DNA of 64,000 bases from Chondrus crispus (GCF_000350225.1 NW_005179207.1:34193-98192), one strand, 5' to 3'; positions 17,901 to 27,484 are shown, numbered from the stretch's first letter. Notes: generated from the letters alone by a model not told the origin. Program-made: numbers and translations.

Positions 17901-19566
17901 ACGGACGCGCGACGAACCGCGAGGTGACGACGAAGCCCCCGGTCTTCAAGGACCCAATTCGTTTTGGGAGGAGAACGACGAGTTCGACGCCGCCGATATA
18001 CAGCGCGCCGAAGACCCCGAGGCTGGCGCGCTCGACTCCCCGGTCGCCCCACCGCAGGACGACCTTCCGGCCCCTCTTACGATAGAGGAGATAGCCGAGG
18101 AGCAACGCGTGGATGACTTCTGCCAAACCGTTTTGGCACGACAGTCAGAGTCCCGGGACTCCGCGTTCTTCGAGGACCACCAAGGGGTGCTCAAACGGAG
18201 ACACCCCTTCGACCCTGATATCGTTCAGGTGGTGGTACCTCGGACGCTCCGCGCCAGGCTCCTCCGCCTGTGCCACAACCCGGCCATCGCGGGGCACCCG
18301 GGCCAGAACCGTATGTACTACGCACTTCGACGCGAGTACTACTGGCCCCACCTGGCTGCAGACGTGGCAGCCACGGTGCGAGGGTGTCGGACCTGCGCGA
18401 TGAACCGGGTCAAGCTGAGGAAACATCTCAATCGATTGAGATTGTTCCCAGCTACGAGACCTCTCGAGAGCCTCGCCATCGACATCTTGGGGCCGCTCCC
18501 CAAGACGAAGACAGGAAAACGATTCCTGCTCGTGACTACGGACCGTTTTAGCAAGCTGACGCAAGTCGTGGCGCTCCGCACGATAACCGCATACACCGTC
18601 GCAGTTGCGTTCTGCGAGTCGTGGGTGTTCAAATACGGCGTCCCTCGCACGTTGCTTTCGGACAACGGCCCTCAGTTTAATGCCAAGTTCTTCCACAGCA
18701 CGTGCCGTGTTCTGGGGATAACGAATTTGTACACTTCGGCGTACCATCCCCAGACGAACGGGCAAGTCGAGCGATATAACCGAACAATCGCCTCGATGCT
18801 GAGGAACTACGTGGGTGAACACCAGGACGACTGGGATGTGTACGTGGGGCCGCTTACGTACGCATACAACTCCCACGTACATCGCACCACACGCACCACG
18901 CCGTTTGAGCTCGTGCTCAGCAGGCCACCGCCGGAGTTCTCTCTCCGACGGGCGGACGGCGACGCGCCCCCTTCCGATAGGGGGAACCCACGTGCCGAGT
19001 TCCTCAAGACCCTGGACTCGACTATCCAAAAGGCCTACGGAAACCTTCGGCGAACGCAAGCTCGCTATAAACGCGACTTCGACAAGCGTATTCGGCGCAT
19101 CAACTCGCGCCTCAAGGCCGGTGACTACGTATATCTGAACCCCACCGATGGGGGGAAGACATCAAACAAGCTGGCCTCCCCGGCTGTCGGACAGTACCGA
19201 GCTCTCGCGAACGACCAGCGCACCATCACGATCGATCGTGATGGAGTTACCGAGCGCGTCTCGGCAGACCGCTGCGTCTACGCACCCCCGCCGGCGAACG
19301 CGCCAAGGGCTAGCACGACTACCCCCGAAGACCTTGCCGACAAGATCAACGAAGGCACACAGTATGCCGTCGAACGACTACTCCGGCATCGAACCATGGA
19401 GGACGGAACTACGGAGTTCCTCATCAAGTGGGCTGACTACGATCAACCCACTTGGACTGCACGAACACATGTTCCCGAGGAACTAGTGTCGCGATACGCA
19501 AAACGACTGAGAACACGTACAGGCAGGGGACTCACCTCCGAAGTGAACGCGGTCGTTCACTCTTGA
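14983..19566 (+). CDS. pol: Pol polyprotein of element B: protease, RT, RNase H, integrase, chromodomain (1527 aa)
   Basis: The first Met in frame is at 14983, although the frame is open from 14827. The protease active site reads VDTCSGYNLV at about residue 142, with Cys where retropepsins have Gly or Ser. RT motifs are FCVDYRRLN near 539 and YLDD at 638. RNase H starts at LDTDAS near 787 and has the ATERECFAVVWA helix. Integrase has the zinc-binding His/Cys set (CHNPAIAGH, CRTC) and catalytic Asp1167, Asp1227 and Glu1263, a D-35-E spacing. A chromodomain (ERLLRHRTMEDG, FLIKWADYDQPTWT) occupies roughly 1459-1506. The domain order and chromodomain identify a Ty3/gypsy element of chromovirus type. 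No stop or frameshift is visible, so the gene may be functional. Codon use is GC-rich like gag. Confidence 0.95.
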   Translation: MSTLQEKPNTEAHVDPMLEEGTTGTPDIPVKRNERDVVNADRHESVALRTPGSPRSPTKCPPRTDSSTWTGVTETRTSPGSSRRKRKRGQRRSRRPRRNDLTDKVAPKVVDGLVCLMTSKIYNVLGSVATEGNAFKPHTIAVDTCSGYNLVRKADLPPDWARYVIRGAPLPRLAGANSNPLRLTAVVRLAVRLRNTTFRIPFVVAEQLAVPVLLGTAFIDAHVRSIDIDGQKLELRHGGSVAIVNGKGEPTPPTRRHGRQTSRPEVREEVPQAIRIARWATIPAMSQARVRVTTAGRGLVFLEPKPSLQHRHGVRLTNGVAEVLPNQTFEVLVANFSRRERRLPKHTVVGYAKRNPLAILTPERRVAEGVALALHLTDLTDQVREVGAGRSSSDEKATAGSEGVDPDERSPIPQPTAEGTVPPQQKDPENPPMDWEKEIDLSYIDDDKLRGHVLEMLRKHSNLWSGALGTIQATEHRIPLEPGTKPIRSMPYRKGPAMREMVAKEVNKMLNAGVIEPASTEWASPVVLVPKKDGSLRFCVDYRRLNAKTAADSYPLPRMDDCIDSLGDAAVFTTLDCNSGYWQIPVAPEDRDKTTFTTHMGTYRHLRMPFGLKGAPATFQRALDIILSGVRWQICLVYLDDVIVFSRTDAEHARHLDTVLSLLRSAGISLKLKKCSFFRPKVHYLGHVISPGKLSVSDTASDAFRTFTFPRTLTQVRSFLGACNVYRRFVKGFSKIARPLSDITRKDSDHDFDNPTEVQLQAFESLKAAMISPPILALPRYGRPYLLDTDASAYQLGCTLLQEHDEPNDWRPVGYWSYALSDSERNYSATERECFAVVWAVRTLRPYIEGTKFTVRTDHDALPWLMSLTESSGRLTRWRLRLAEYDFTIQYRPGRVHQVPDALSRLVSPKVADDARPTVEVDDDIPTFDGGTTVRDVSNELADHACTASCDHQGVHVFVTTRNQAEARTRSRVRTRDEPRGDDEAPGLQGPNSFWEENDEFDAADIQRAEDPEAGALDSPVAPPQDDLPAPLTIEEIAEEQRVDDFCQTVLARQSESRDSAFFEDHQGVLKRRHPFDPDIVQVVVPRTLRARLLRLCHNPAIAGHPGQNRMYYALRREYYWPHLAADVAATVRGCRTCAMNRVKLRKHLNRLRLFPATRPLESLAIDILGPLPKTKTGKRFLLVTTDRFSKLTQVVALRTITAYTVAVAFCESWVFKYGVPRTLLSDNGPQFNAKFFHSTCRVLGITNLYTSAYHPQTNGQVERYNRTIASMLRNYVGEHQDDWDVYVGPLTYAYNSHVHRTTRTTPFELVLSRPPPEFSLRRADGDAPPSDRGNPRAEFLKTLDSTIQKAYGNLRRTQARYKRDFDKRIRRINSRLKAGDYVYLNPTDGGKTSNKLASPAVGQYRALANDQRTITIDRDGVTERVSADRCVYAPPPANAPRASTTTPEDLADKINEGTQYAVERLLRHRTMEDGTTEFLIKWADYDQPTWTARTHVPEELVSRYAKRLRTRTGRGLTSEVNAVVHS

Positions 19567-19575
19567 GGAGGGGGC
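19543..19575 (+). promoter_or_regulatory. Hairpin plus internal polypurine tract at the pol stop codon (element B)
   Basis: The perfect hairpin GTGAACGCGGTCGTTCAC (19543-19560) encodes the end of pol; TCTTGAGGAGGGGGCCCC follows. The equivalent immediately before the element A 3' LTR differs by one base in the hairpin, and a rearranged form precedes the element B 3' LTR. Two polypurine tracts 5.2 kb apart in one element are unusual. Confidence 0.65.
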
Positions 19576-22242
19576 CCCCAACCGCTTCGTCTCCGCGTAA
19601 TTAAAACGCCGCGGTTAGGAACAGATGACTCGTACGAACGGACAAATGTACCCCACCGGGGTGGCAAACGAAGGCGCGTGACGCCAAAACGTATTGGTCG
19701 TCAAGCTCATCGGATACGACAGACGTCGTCGAGAAAGCGCGAAAAGCGAAGACCGTACGGACGGTACAACGAGAATGGCACGCCCTGGAACATCGAGTAC
19801 AGGAGGGGAGAACACGAGCCCCCAAGAAACACGAACGCGTCACGATGACACCCGCCGATAGGGTGCTCGAATCGGAAAGCAAGAACGACGCCAAGACGTA
19901 TGGACAGTCCAAGCTCACCACGCGACGCCACCCTCCAAGCCAGGAATTGACGCGAGCGGTCGCGACGAGCTCCACGCGTAGGGAGACTCATGATCCCGCG
20001 ACCGCGCACGACCGAAGAGGTACCGATGGGAAAAGGGCAGGCCTACAAGAACTAAAAAGCCGCGCGGGCCGCCCTACCGCTCCAGTCAATTCGTTACCAC
20101 GTACCCAAAATAATTTGGGGGAACGTACCAAAAATATGGGGAAAATACAGTCCGAATGACACTGTATGCCGAACCGCCGCCGCCTCCGGAAATAATCAAA
20201 AAAAAAAGAGAGGTGACGTACAGTGGGGCAAGACGCACGTGCGCACGTGCGCATACGACCGACAGGACAAGTGTCGATAGGAACGACACGCAATCGGACA
20301 GCGGAGGTCGGCGCGCGGAGCAGGCGGCCCTTCGCTGGGGTAAAAGCCATCCCGCACTGAGAGGGCACCGGGGCGGAGTCTCCGACCTCTCTCCCAAGCC
20401 CACACGTCGGCGAGGGCGCGGTCGGACCAGACCCCCGAGGCGACCTATGGCAAATGGTCCACGACTCGCAGCACACCCCTCGTACACACCAAGGAGGTGC
20501 CAACGTCACGACTCTCAACGCCGCGCCGCGTCGCCCGGCTGTCCGTAAGCGGGCAACGCTCTCCATGCACCCCGACTGTCGGGGTAGACGATAAGGACCC
20601 AACGCGAACGCGGAAACAATCCTGACTCCGACAAATTCCGGGACGCGATCCCTCACGACGCACGCATATCCTATGCTACTCTGACGTTTTTCCGAGTGTG
20701 CGTACACAGGGACTAAGACAGAAGCACTCCGCGCCCGGGCGCCACGCTGGCCAAGGCACATGAGTAGGGCGTCGCACGCTGCCGGAGCAGCACCGGCCGT
20801 GACGCGGTCGCGGCCCTGCTGCTCCCGCCTCCCAGAGGGGACCCGGCCGACGGCGGGGAAGAGACGAAGTTCCGAACGACTTATGATCTCACCCCTCGAC
20901 TAACGAGAGCGGCGTGCACGGCTCGAATTATCCACGAAGTACCTTACGGAAGGCTCGCCCGACTCCCTCCCCCTTCCTTCATTACGCGTCGTCGCCTCCG
21001 GCACACTCCGCTACCACCACTGCGCGCACGCGTCAAGAGCACCAAATCGAAGCAGTCTTCAAGGGGGTCGACTCCAGGTCACGTAACCTCGCCCCAGCGG
21101 CCGCCGCGCGGTACCGACAAGCATGCACGCCATCTTGCGTCACGCGACGTTGACTGGGGGTCACTCGCGAGCCGCGCCGGGCCCCCAGTCAGAAAACGAG
21201 TCGAGAAACGTGGATCGGCCGCACACGGACATCGACGGACAGGTCCCCCGAGGCACGTGCCTCTTTCGACTCCAACGCGCCAGTGCCTTTCGAGGGGGCT
21301 GCATGAAGGAAAATTAAGGACGACTCCGGCCATCGTACGGTCCCTTCGTACGCACAAGAAAGAAAAAAACGCGCGCAAAAGACCCATCGTCATGGCCCTC
21401 ACCTCGTTGTCGCGCCCTCCTATTGCGCGCATGCGGAAGCGTACACCGTTCTCTACATCGCCTCGATGGGCAGGACCCAGCGACACGGACCGGGCGAGCG
21501 AGGTCCGCGTAAAAAGTGAGGGACGACCAACCGCGACCACCAAGGTCGGCGCAGAAAGATAGAGCCTCGAAGCTCGACCCACGCGGTCGACAGGAAACCG
21601 CCCTCCCGTGATCCCCTTTCTGGGAAAGGGAGGGACGAAATGCGGCTGGGGCATGAAAAGGGGGACCCGCACAGAAAACGTTGTCGTCCTCATGTACGTG
21701 TATGCATATGGCCTTCACCTATTCGAGAGGCTTGTCGACCGATGGCATACTCTAGCTACACTACTTGGAACATACGCTCGCCAACTCGTTCAATTTTTAC
21801 CCTCGTCCCCAACTTAGGGTGAAGGAGGCATGCTGTCAACATGAGAGGTTGCATGTATGAGGGTCGTGGAATAAGGGCATACTGCAGGAGGTACGGTCGT
21901 GCCGCATCGATTCGTTTGAGGAGCGCGAGGACTGCTATGATGCGGAATACGCGGAGGGCGACCTCACGGGACGCAGCACGTGCATGGCAGGAGGTTTTTA
22001 AGCGGTGTTGGCTGTGTGAGTAGCAGAATGGTATGACGCGCCGCGCGTGAGGCATGAATGGCGCGCGCCCGACCTTCGACGAAAACAAAGGGAGCAAGAT
22101 TCGCAGTTCGTAGGGCGCAACGGCGAACCTTTCGGAAGGCGGGTCGGCAAAAGGAAAGAAGAAAGGAAATCGAGGGGAACCAAACGGAAAGGAGAAGGGC
22201 TTTACGTGAATGAAGGGTCGAGGTGACTTGAAGCCCGTGAAC
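19576..22242 (+). other. Element B non-coding region between pol and the antisense ORF
   Basis: 2.7 kb lie between the pol stop and the end of the antisense ORF. Several frames of 130-260 codons occur on both strands but none shows a recognisable motif or a counterpart in element A. A palindrome, CAACGGCTCGAGCCGTTG, lies at 22244-22261 right at the antisense stop codon and could act in 3' end formation of the antisense transcript. Otherwise I see nothing specific. Confidence 0.5.
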
Positions 22243-24711
22243 TCAACGGCTCGAGCCGTTGGGTGCCGCTGTAGGACCCGGTCCATAGAGACCCGGAGGG
22301 CAATAACTTGGGTGGCGGGGCAACCCCGAGCCCAGCCCCTCGAGAGGAGGCATGGCCACTTCGTCGTGACGCGTCCAGCGCGGCTCGCCGCCCTCGAGAG
22401 TCGCAGCGCTCTCTACCACCGGGGCTTCACGCCCCGGATCTTCGTAAGGATCTCGCAAGGCCGGGCGCGAAGTGGACGGAGGGGCCACCCGAGGAGCACG
22501 AAGTGCGTCCCGCTCGGCCCGGTACCGGTCCCGATCAGCGGTCGTCCGCTCGAGTACGCCGGTCTGCGTAGCCATTGCCTCACGCACCCTCGATAACTCG
22601 CGGCGCACGTGGCAGAGTTCGGACATGTGCGAGTCGCGCTGCGCGGCGATGCCCCGGGCCTCGTCGCCCCGCGCCAAGTACCAGCTGGCAAGGGTGCTCA
22701 GCAGCCTTTCCACTGGCCACGAACGATCGCTCGCGTCCCCGAGGGCGCGATGTAAGATTGGTATGTCATGGATATCCGCCCGCTCGATCGTCAGGCGACG
22801 TAGCGCTTCCCCGCTCGGGACGGCACGGGTCGAGACCGAGTTAAGAGGAGGCACTGGGGGAACCTGAGGGCTCGCCGGTCGGCGGTGGGGGCCCACGGGC
22901 ATCGACAGTCCGGATGGCGGGTTCGTACCCGCAAAAGGGAAAGTCGGGGGCTCCCCGTCTAGATCGCGGTAACGTTTTTTTCGAGCCAGTCGTGAGGCCG
23001 AGCCGACTCCGCCCCCCGACGGCCTAGTGGAGGGCGGCGCGACGGTAGGCCGCGCCATGAAGGCGTCGGATCGATGGTCATAGGCCAGAAACGAGGACTG
23101 TACGCCAGTGGTGAAATCCGTCCAGTGACGGAGGTGACGGGGCCCCGCATCACAGGCTCGATGCATCAGCTCGAGGGCGAAGGCGTATGTCCAAGGTACA
23201 TGTAGGGAACTCCGCTCGAGCGGGTGTAGAGGGACATTGGGAAGGTCCCCCGCTACCCTCCCCAGGTGGGCTAATACGCTGATGGGCTGGACGAACACCC
23301 GGCCATGGATCGATACTTCGTTCATGAAAGCGTTGCCGAGTGCCCATGCCCATTCCCTCTCCACGTTGTACATCAGGGCGCCGTGTGCGGGGTGGGTCGG
23401 ATCAGTACACGCCACCCCAAAGTGTTTTAAGACGTACGGAAGTAGGGGATGCACTCCCAACGAGGGGAGTGACTCCCCCACCACGGTGGGGAGTAACGGA
23501 AAATCGCTTGGAAAGAGACCGTCCTCGAAGACGGCCGACCGGAAGACGCGGCCGTCCGCTTCTCCGGAATGCCTATAGGCTGCCCAATCGTGGGGAGCAA
23601 TGGCCACGCGGTGTAGCCTCATAAGCGAACAAGCTGACTTCTGCAAGGCGACGCGTGTTTTTGAGTAGGCGAAGGGACGGGGGCTTACGTACAGTCCCGC
23701 GACCATGGACAGGACGAACTCACGAGAGGGCGACGACCCACGGTTAATAAGGTAATACGCCATCCGATCAACGTACTCTACCTCGGCCAAGCTATAAGCA
23801 AAGGTGCGATCGCCGACGATCGCAGTAGGGATCTGGTAGGCCGCCCCGTCCCCCTCCGCGAGGAGGCGCCCCAACACGAGGGAGGCTTCCTCCCCCCGAC
23901 CCGCCTCATAGACCTTGCGTACACGTAGCAAGTCCGGGCGGAGGGTCTCACGCGCTAGCAGTTCCCCGACGGTAACCCCCGAGCGGGCATAACGACACCA
24001 GGTGAACTTCAGGCGGTCGAGAGGGAGCGGCGTCGATCGTTCAAGTGGGACGCCGAACCACTCTGAAGGGGTGCCACCCGAGCCCTCGCCGGGCCGTACA
24101 GTACGAAGCGGCGGCGGCGACTGCACTCCCACCGACCCCTGACGCAGCAAGCCGGCTCGCTGCGTCACTGGTTCGTCAACAGAAGGCGACAACGAGATGG
24201 CAGGTCGACTGCATGAGGCGGGAACGATCTCGACGGACGACGTCGACTCACGGGAGCCGCGAACCCTCTGGAACGGCTGATCTGTGGACCACGGGCGCAC
24301 GACCGCGCCGGGTTGCCTCGTGATACGCCCCTCTGGGGGCACGAAGCCAGCGACGGTCGGCCGGCAGGGACCAGGGGCCCTAGAGGGAGGCGGCGAGGAG
24401 CACGGAGGCTCCGGTACGGCGGCAACGGGGCCGGAGGTAGGACCCTCGATGGAGGTCGGCATACCGACCCGGACGGCGAGACACCCCACGAACAGGGGGA
24501 CAACCACAGTGGTGTGGCGAGAATGGTCAGGGCCAGAAAGAAAGGAACGAGAAGCCCCCACTCGCGAGGGAGCGAGAGGGCGGCGAGGGAGAGAGCAGTG
24601 CAGGGAGAGCGCGGCCGTGGGGATAGCGGAGAGGTGGAATACGCGCGATGAGGGGGACGGGTCAGGTGGAATCCTGGTCAAGTCTAGGACTGCAAGGGGG
24701 GGATCCGACAT
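22243..24711 (-). CDS. Antisense ORF of element B, conserved accessory protein of unknown function (822 aa)
   Basis: A single frame runs opposite to gag-pol from ATG at 24711, only 61 bases inside the 3' LTR. Residues 1-210 are low-complexity Pro/Ser/Arg. A conserved core around 230-350 (RSGVTVGELL, GDRTFAYSLAEVEYVDRM, VAGLYVSPRPFAYSKTRVALQK in pieces) matches element A. A globular middle follows (PFAYSK to HWTDFTTGVQSS), then a basic linker with KKRYR near 590, a predicted coiled coil (SHMSELCHVRRELSRVREAM to DRDRYRAERD) and a Pro-rich tail. The coiled coil and the RDPYEDP tail motif recur in the decayed element D copy. No catalytic signature is visible. A structural, nucleic-acid-binding or regulatory role is possible. 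The promoter must lie in or near the 3' LTR, read backwards. Antisense or additional ORFs after pol are known in some plant gypsy elements, but I see no homology to those. Confidence 0.75.
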   Translation of the reverse strand: MSDPPLAVLDLTRIPPDPSPSSRVFHLSAIPTAALSLHCSLPRRPLAPSRVGASRSFLSGPDHSRHTTVVVPLFVGCLAVRVGMPTSIEGPTSGPVAAVPEPPCSSPPPSRAPGPCRPTVAGFVPPEGRITRQPGAVVRPWSTDQPFQRVRGSRESTSSVEIVPASCSRPAISLSPSVDEPVTQRAGLLRQGSVGVQSPPPLRTVRPGEGSGGTPSEWFGVPLERSTPLPLDRLKFTWCRYARSGVTVGELLARETLRPDLLRVRKVYEAGRGEEASLVLGRLLAEGDGAAYQIPTAIVGDRTFAYSLAEVEYVDRMAYYLINRGSSPSREFVLSMVAGLYVSPRPFAYSKTRVALQKSACSLMRLHRVAIAPHDWAAYRHSGEADGRVFRSAVFEDGLFPSDFPLLPTVVGESLPSLGVHPLLPYVLKHFGVACTDPTHPAHGALMYNVEREWAWALGNAFMNEVSIHGRVFVQPISVLAHLGRVAGDLPNVPLHPLERSSLHVPWTYAFALELMHRACDAGPRHLRHWTDFTTGVQSSFLAYDHRSDAFMARPTVAPPSTRPSGGGVGSASRLARKKRYRDLDGEPPTFPFAGTNPPSGLSMPVGPHRRPASPQVPPVPPLNSVSTRAVPSGEALRRLTIERADIHDIPILHRALGDASDRSWPVERLLSTLASWYLARGDEARGIAAQRDSHMSELCHVRRELSRVREAMATQTGVLERTTADRDRYRAERDALRAPRVAPPSTSRPALRDPYEDPGREAPVVESAATLEGGEPRWTRHDEVAMPPLEGLGSGLPRHPSYCPPGLYGPGPTAAPNGSSR

Positions 24712-24735
24712 GGTCGCCTCTACAAGCCCGAGAGC

Positions 24736-24771
24736 GCTGACCGCGGACGTTCAGCCTTGAGGGGGGGGCGG
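24736..24771 (+). promoter_or_regulatory. Hairpin plus polypurine tract adjoining the 3' LTR (element B)
   Basis: GCTGACCGCGGACGTTCAGC (24736-24755) is an inverted repeat with five-base arms, followed by CTTGAGGGGGGGGCGG and the LTR. It is the same module as at 19543, 5973 and 1821, with loop bases kept and arm bases changed. This is the expected plus-strand primer of the element. Confidence 0.75.
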
Positions 24772-25475
24772 TGTAGTATAACCCCCCCCCCCCTGGGGGT
24801 TTAAATTAGATTAGATCAAGAACTAAATCAGCTACTGTAGAGCGTCCAGCTCTACAGTACCACCGCGCGTGTCCACGTGTACACCACGGGGACAAGGGAC
24901 TTGCGCATACACGTGCACACGTGTACAGCGCGCGAACGAAACGCGCACGCACCACGAGTGATACGTGTACTGTCAGCCTCGACATAACTGAAAGTATTAC
25001 AGTGCAGGCCGACCTGCACTACAGTAGCCCACTACAGTACCACGGTACTGTAATGTTATGATAAAATGTTTTGTATATTAAATATGGAGCGGACCGACGG
25101 CGGCGGAAGGGGACAAGCACGGGCTTGTCCTCAACCGACCGCCAAGGTCAGTCCACCCAGCTTATTCTAAACGTCGCCTTCGCTCTTCGCGCGCGTTTAG
25201 TCGGAGCCGAGCCGGAGTGGACGCGCAGCACGCGAGCGAGCACGGAACCGCCTCCGCCCGTCAGCACTGGTACGTCACCCAGTGCTGCTCCGGGGCGTCG
25301 AGGCGTCGATCCGCTCGTGCGTGCGCGCGTCCCTGCTCGCTCCCGCTCTACCACCGCTACCCGGGCCCGACCCCGGTTCCGTAGCTGGTTGGCCCGCTTC
25401 ACCCCTTCTCCGATCCGGGGTCTACAGGTCGAACTGCGCATACACCTCCAGTCGTCTGGGGGTGTTTATGCTACA
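24772..25475 (+). repeat. 3' LTR of element B
   Basis: It starts TGTAGTATAACC and ends CTACA, and is nearly identical to 11496-12196. Differences include a longer C-run, changes that weaken the second U3 hairpin, and AATGTTATGATAAAATG for AGTGTTATGATAGAGTG. The next base after the LTR already belongs to the RT gene of element C. Confidence 0.95.
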
Positions 25476-25788
25476 GTTACCGCGTTTAACCCGCGGTAGT
25501 CTACGCAAAAGCGCATCGATCCATCCAGCTTGGGCACTAATAAAACGGGCGACGCCCATTCTGACTGCGCCGGCTCGATGACTCCTGCTCTAACATCTTC
25601 TGTACTTCTGCGTCCTCGACCTCCCGAGCGTTTGGACCGGCTCGGTAGGGAGCTTGTGCAATTGGCCTTGTATCCGGGGCCAGTTCAATCCGGTGGACCG
25701 TGGTGTTGATCTCACCAAGGGTCCCATCCCACATGCGGGAATATTTTGTTAACATCCGACGGAATCTTTCGCGCAGCCGGTCCAGCAC
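25476..25788 (-). pseudogene. Element C reverse transcriptase, N-terminal fragment
   Basis: The minus strand aligns with the RT start of element B ([39 protein letters not shown]). A frameshift just after QKMLE moves the reading to another frame, where [19 protein letters not shown] and [11 protein letters not shown] follow. Sequence homology stops at the element B boundary, so the palm domain with the YxDD box is missing. Confidence 0.85.
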
Positions 25789-25791
25789 AGC

Positions 25792-27093
25792 TCAGGTCGA
25801 GCTCCTCCACGTTCGGCGGGAGAGGCTCAATCCGCCGCTCCGGCTTCGTAGTTGCCGTCGCGGAGAGCCGTTCTTCCCGTTCTCCTTGCTGGTCCTCGCG
25901 ATCTTGTTCCGACGGTTCGCACCTTCTCTCGCCCGTAGGCGGGGGGGAGTGGAATTAGTAACTTTTTCCTCGTCCCTTTCTTGAATTCCAAGTACCTCAC
26001 CAATGGTGGAATTGCTCTTGAATACAGCCCTCGGGTGCGGTAGTAGTTCCGCCACCACTTGGCCTTTTTGAACCCTGACAGGGTAATTCCTAAAATTCGC
26101 AACAAGCAATCTAAATAGTTTGTCAGGCTCAACTTGAACTATACCGTTGGTGCTTATCAGTCCGTGCTTCTCGTATAGGGCTGCGTAGGGTTGAACGACG
26201 ACCAACCCAGTCCTCTTCGAGGTGCATTCGACTACGTGTTGCGTCCCTGCCTCAATGGTCGTGGCTCTTGCCACCTTCACCCTGGGGGAAACTCGCTCCC
26301 CTTTTGCATCAGTCTCGCCCTCTACGGGGACCAAATGCTTCTTCGATTTTCTCGCCGAAAATCGCCGTACGATCAGAACCTCCGAGAAATCCGCTAACTC
26401 AACTGTCCTCTTTCGTGGGTAGATAGACTCCACGAACCTATCGCAATAGTCCGCTCCTAGAATTAGGGGGACTGCGAGTTTTTCACAAACTATGAAATCG
26501 CCTGAAGCCACGAAACGTCCAAGTCTCACAGGCATTTTGAGTGTACCTAGAGTTCGGAGTGGCCTGTTATTCGCATTGCCGATGTCTTGGATCGGTCCGA
26601 AGGACACAAGAGTTTCCATTCCTGCGGGAAGCTCGGATCTCCGGATGATATTAGGCCCCGCGCCGGTGTCCAACACGGACAGTACACGGCTCATCAATCC
26701 GACCGTCGGTCCAATGTCCGCGAAGATTTTGTAGTTTTTCCTCGCAAGGACCAAACTATTCTCGGGACATTCCCTGCGCCTGACCCTGTACCAGGGGCGT
26801 CGGACTTGCTCCAGCGGATCGTCCTTGCCTCTTCGCAGAATCTTCTTGACCCCAATGGGTCCTTTCGGGTTATCGATGATTCCAACTGTCTCCTCGTCGT
26901 CGACTGCCTCCTTCGCTAAAAGCGGGGAACGGAACTGGGTCCCGGACATAGTTCGCCGGACGCATGTCTCTCCTTTCGAATTTTTTGAGATTCCTTCCTT
27001 AGTTTTCCTGTCGCTGCGGATTTCTTCTCCACTCCGACGACGGCCCCGCGGCCGGCCTTCCTGATGTTCGGTTCGAACCTTCGGCAGAGGCAC
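25792..27093 (-). pseudogene. Element C protease region (433 codons)
   Basis: The open minus-strand frame contains the retropepsin motif SVLDTGAGPNIIRRSELP and a second conserved segment (LAVPLILGADYCDRFVESI), equivalent to LAVPVLLGTAFIDAHVRSI in element B. The flanking linker (VVVQPYAALYEKHGLISTNG) also aligns with B. The frame breaks near 25790, before RT. The aspartic protease would cleave Gag-Pol. It is part of a broken polyprotein, hence pseudogene. Confidence 0.85.
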
Positions 27094-27115
27094 TCAGTGT
27101 GCTTGCCGCCTGCGA

Positions 27116-27484
27116 CTAGAACCATTTTTTTACCTTCAGGTAATTTGTCGACGGAATTCCCAACCTCTCCATCGGGGAGAGCACCTCGTAGTTCTTCAGA
27201 ACTCGGTGCATCTCTCGGAACGGGAGCAAACACGTAGGTGCTCCGTGCCCCTTCTCGTAGCAATGGTAGCATACGAGGCCATGCTTCTTCGGAGGGTATG
27301 GCGACCTTGGCAGTCCTCGGGCCGTCGGCCGTCCCGTCCAGCCCGGTCTTCTGAAGGCCGTACCCTTGTCTTCCATCGGAATTCTTGGCGCTGGCGTGTG
27401 GCCGCGCCCTCCAAACGCTAACACGGGATCTGCGGCTTCTGTATACGAGTCCGTCGTATACGTGGGCGTCTGTAGCGTAGACAT
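27116..27484 (-). pseudogene. Element C gag C-terminus with CCHC zinc knuckle
   Basis: The minus-strand frame holds CYHCYEKGHGAPTC, a C-x2-C-x4-H-x4-C knuckle, followed by LLPFREMHRVLKNYEVLSP, which parallels FLSPEQRMFTAYRNYRY after the knuckle in element B. The upstream 200 bases up to 27683 contain only gag scraps in shifted frames (for example VAEGDFYDPPR). Confidence 0.8.

Larger units (their letters stand above)
11496..25475 (+). mobile_element. Element B: complete 14-kb Ty3/gypsy chromovirus-like retrotransposon with an antisense gene
   Basis: LTRs of 701 and 704 bases share the termini TGTAG and CTACA. They bracket a primer-binding site, gag, pol (protease, RT, RNase H, integrase, chromodomain), an internal hairpin-polypurine tract, about 2.7 kb of non-coding DNA, an 822-codon antisense ORF and a second polypurine tract. 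The LTRs differ at roughly a dozen positions (about 2% by eye), so the insertion is fairly recent but not new. Flanking bases (GAAAG before, GTTAC after) do not form a target-site duplication, and the 3' flank is RT of element C while the 5' flank is not. Recombination or deletion after insertion is therefore likely. Gag, pol and antisense frames are all free of stops. Confidence 0.95.

Noticed and set aside
18145-19059. 304-codon minus ORF opposite integrase
   Set aside because: It lies fully under the conserved integrase; the minus-strand sequence has no independent conservation.
24756-24795. Long G and C runs as a recombination signal
   Set aside because: Explained by the polypurine tract and the C-run that opens the LTR.
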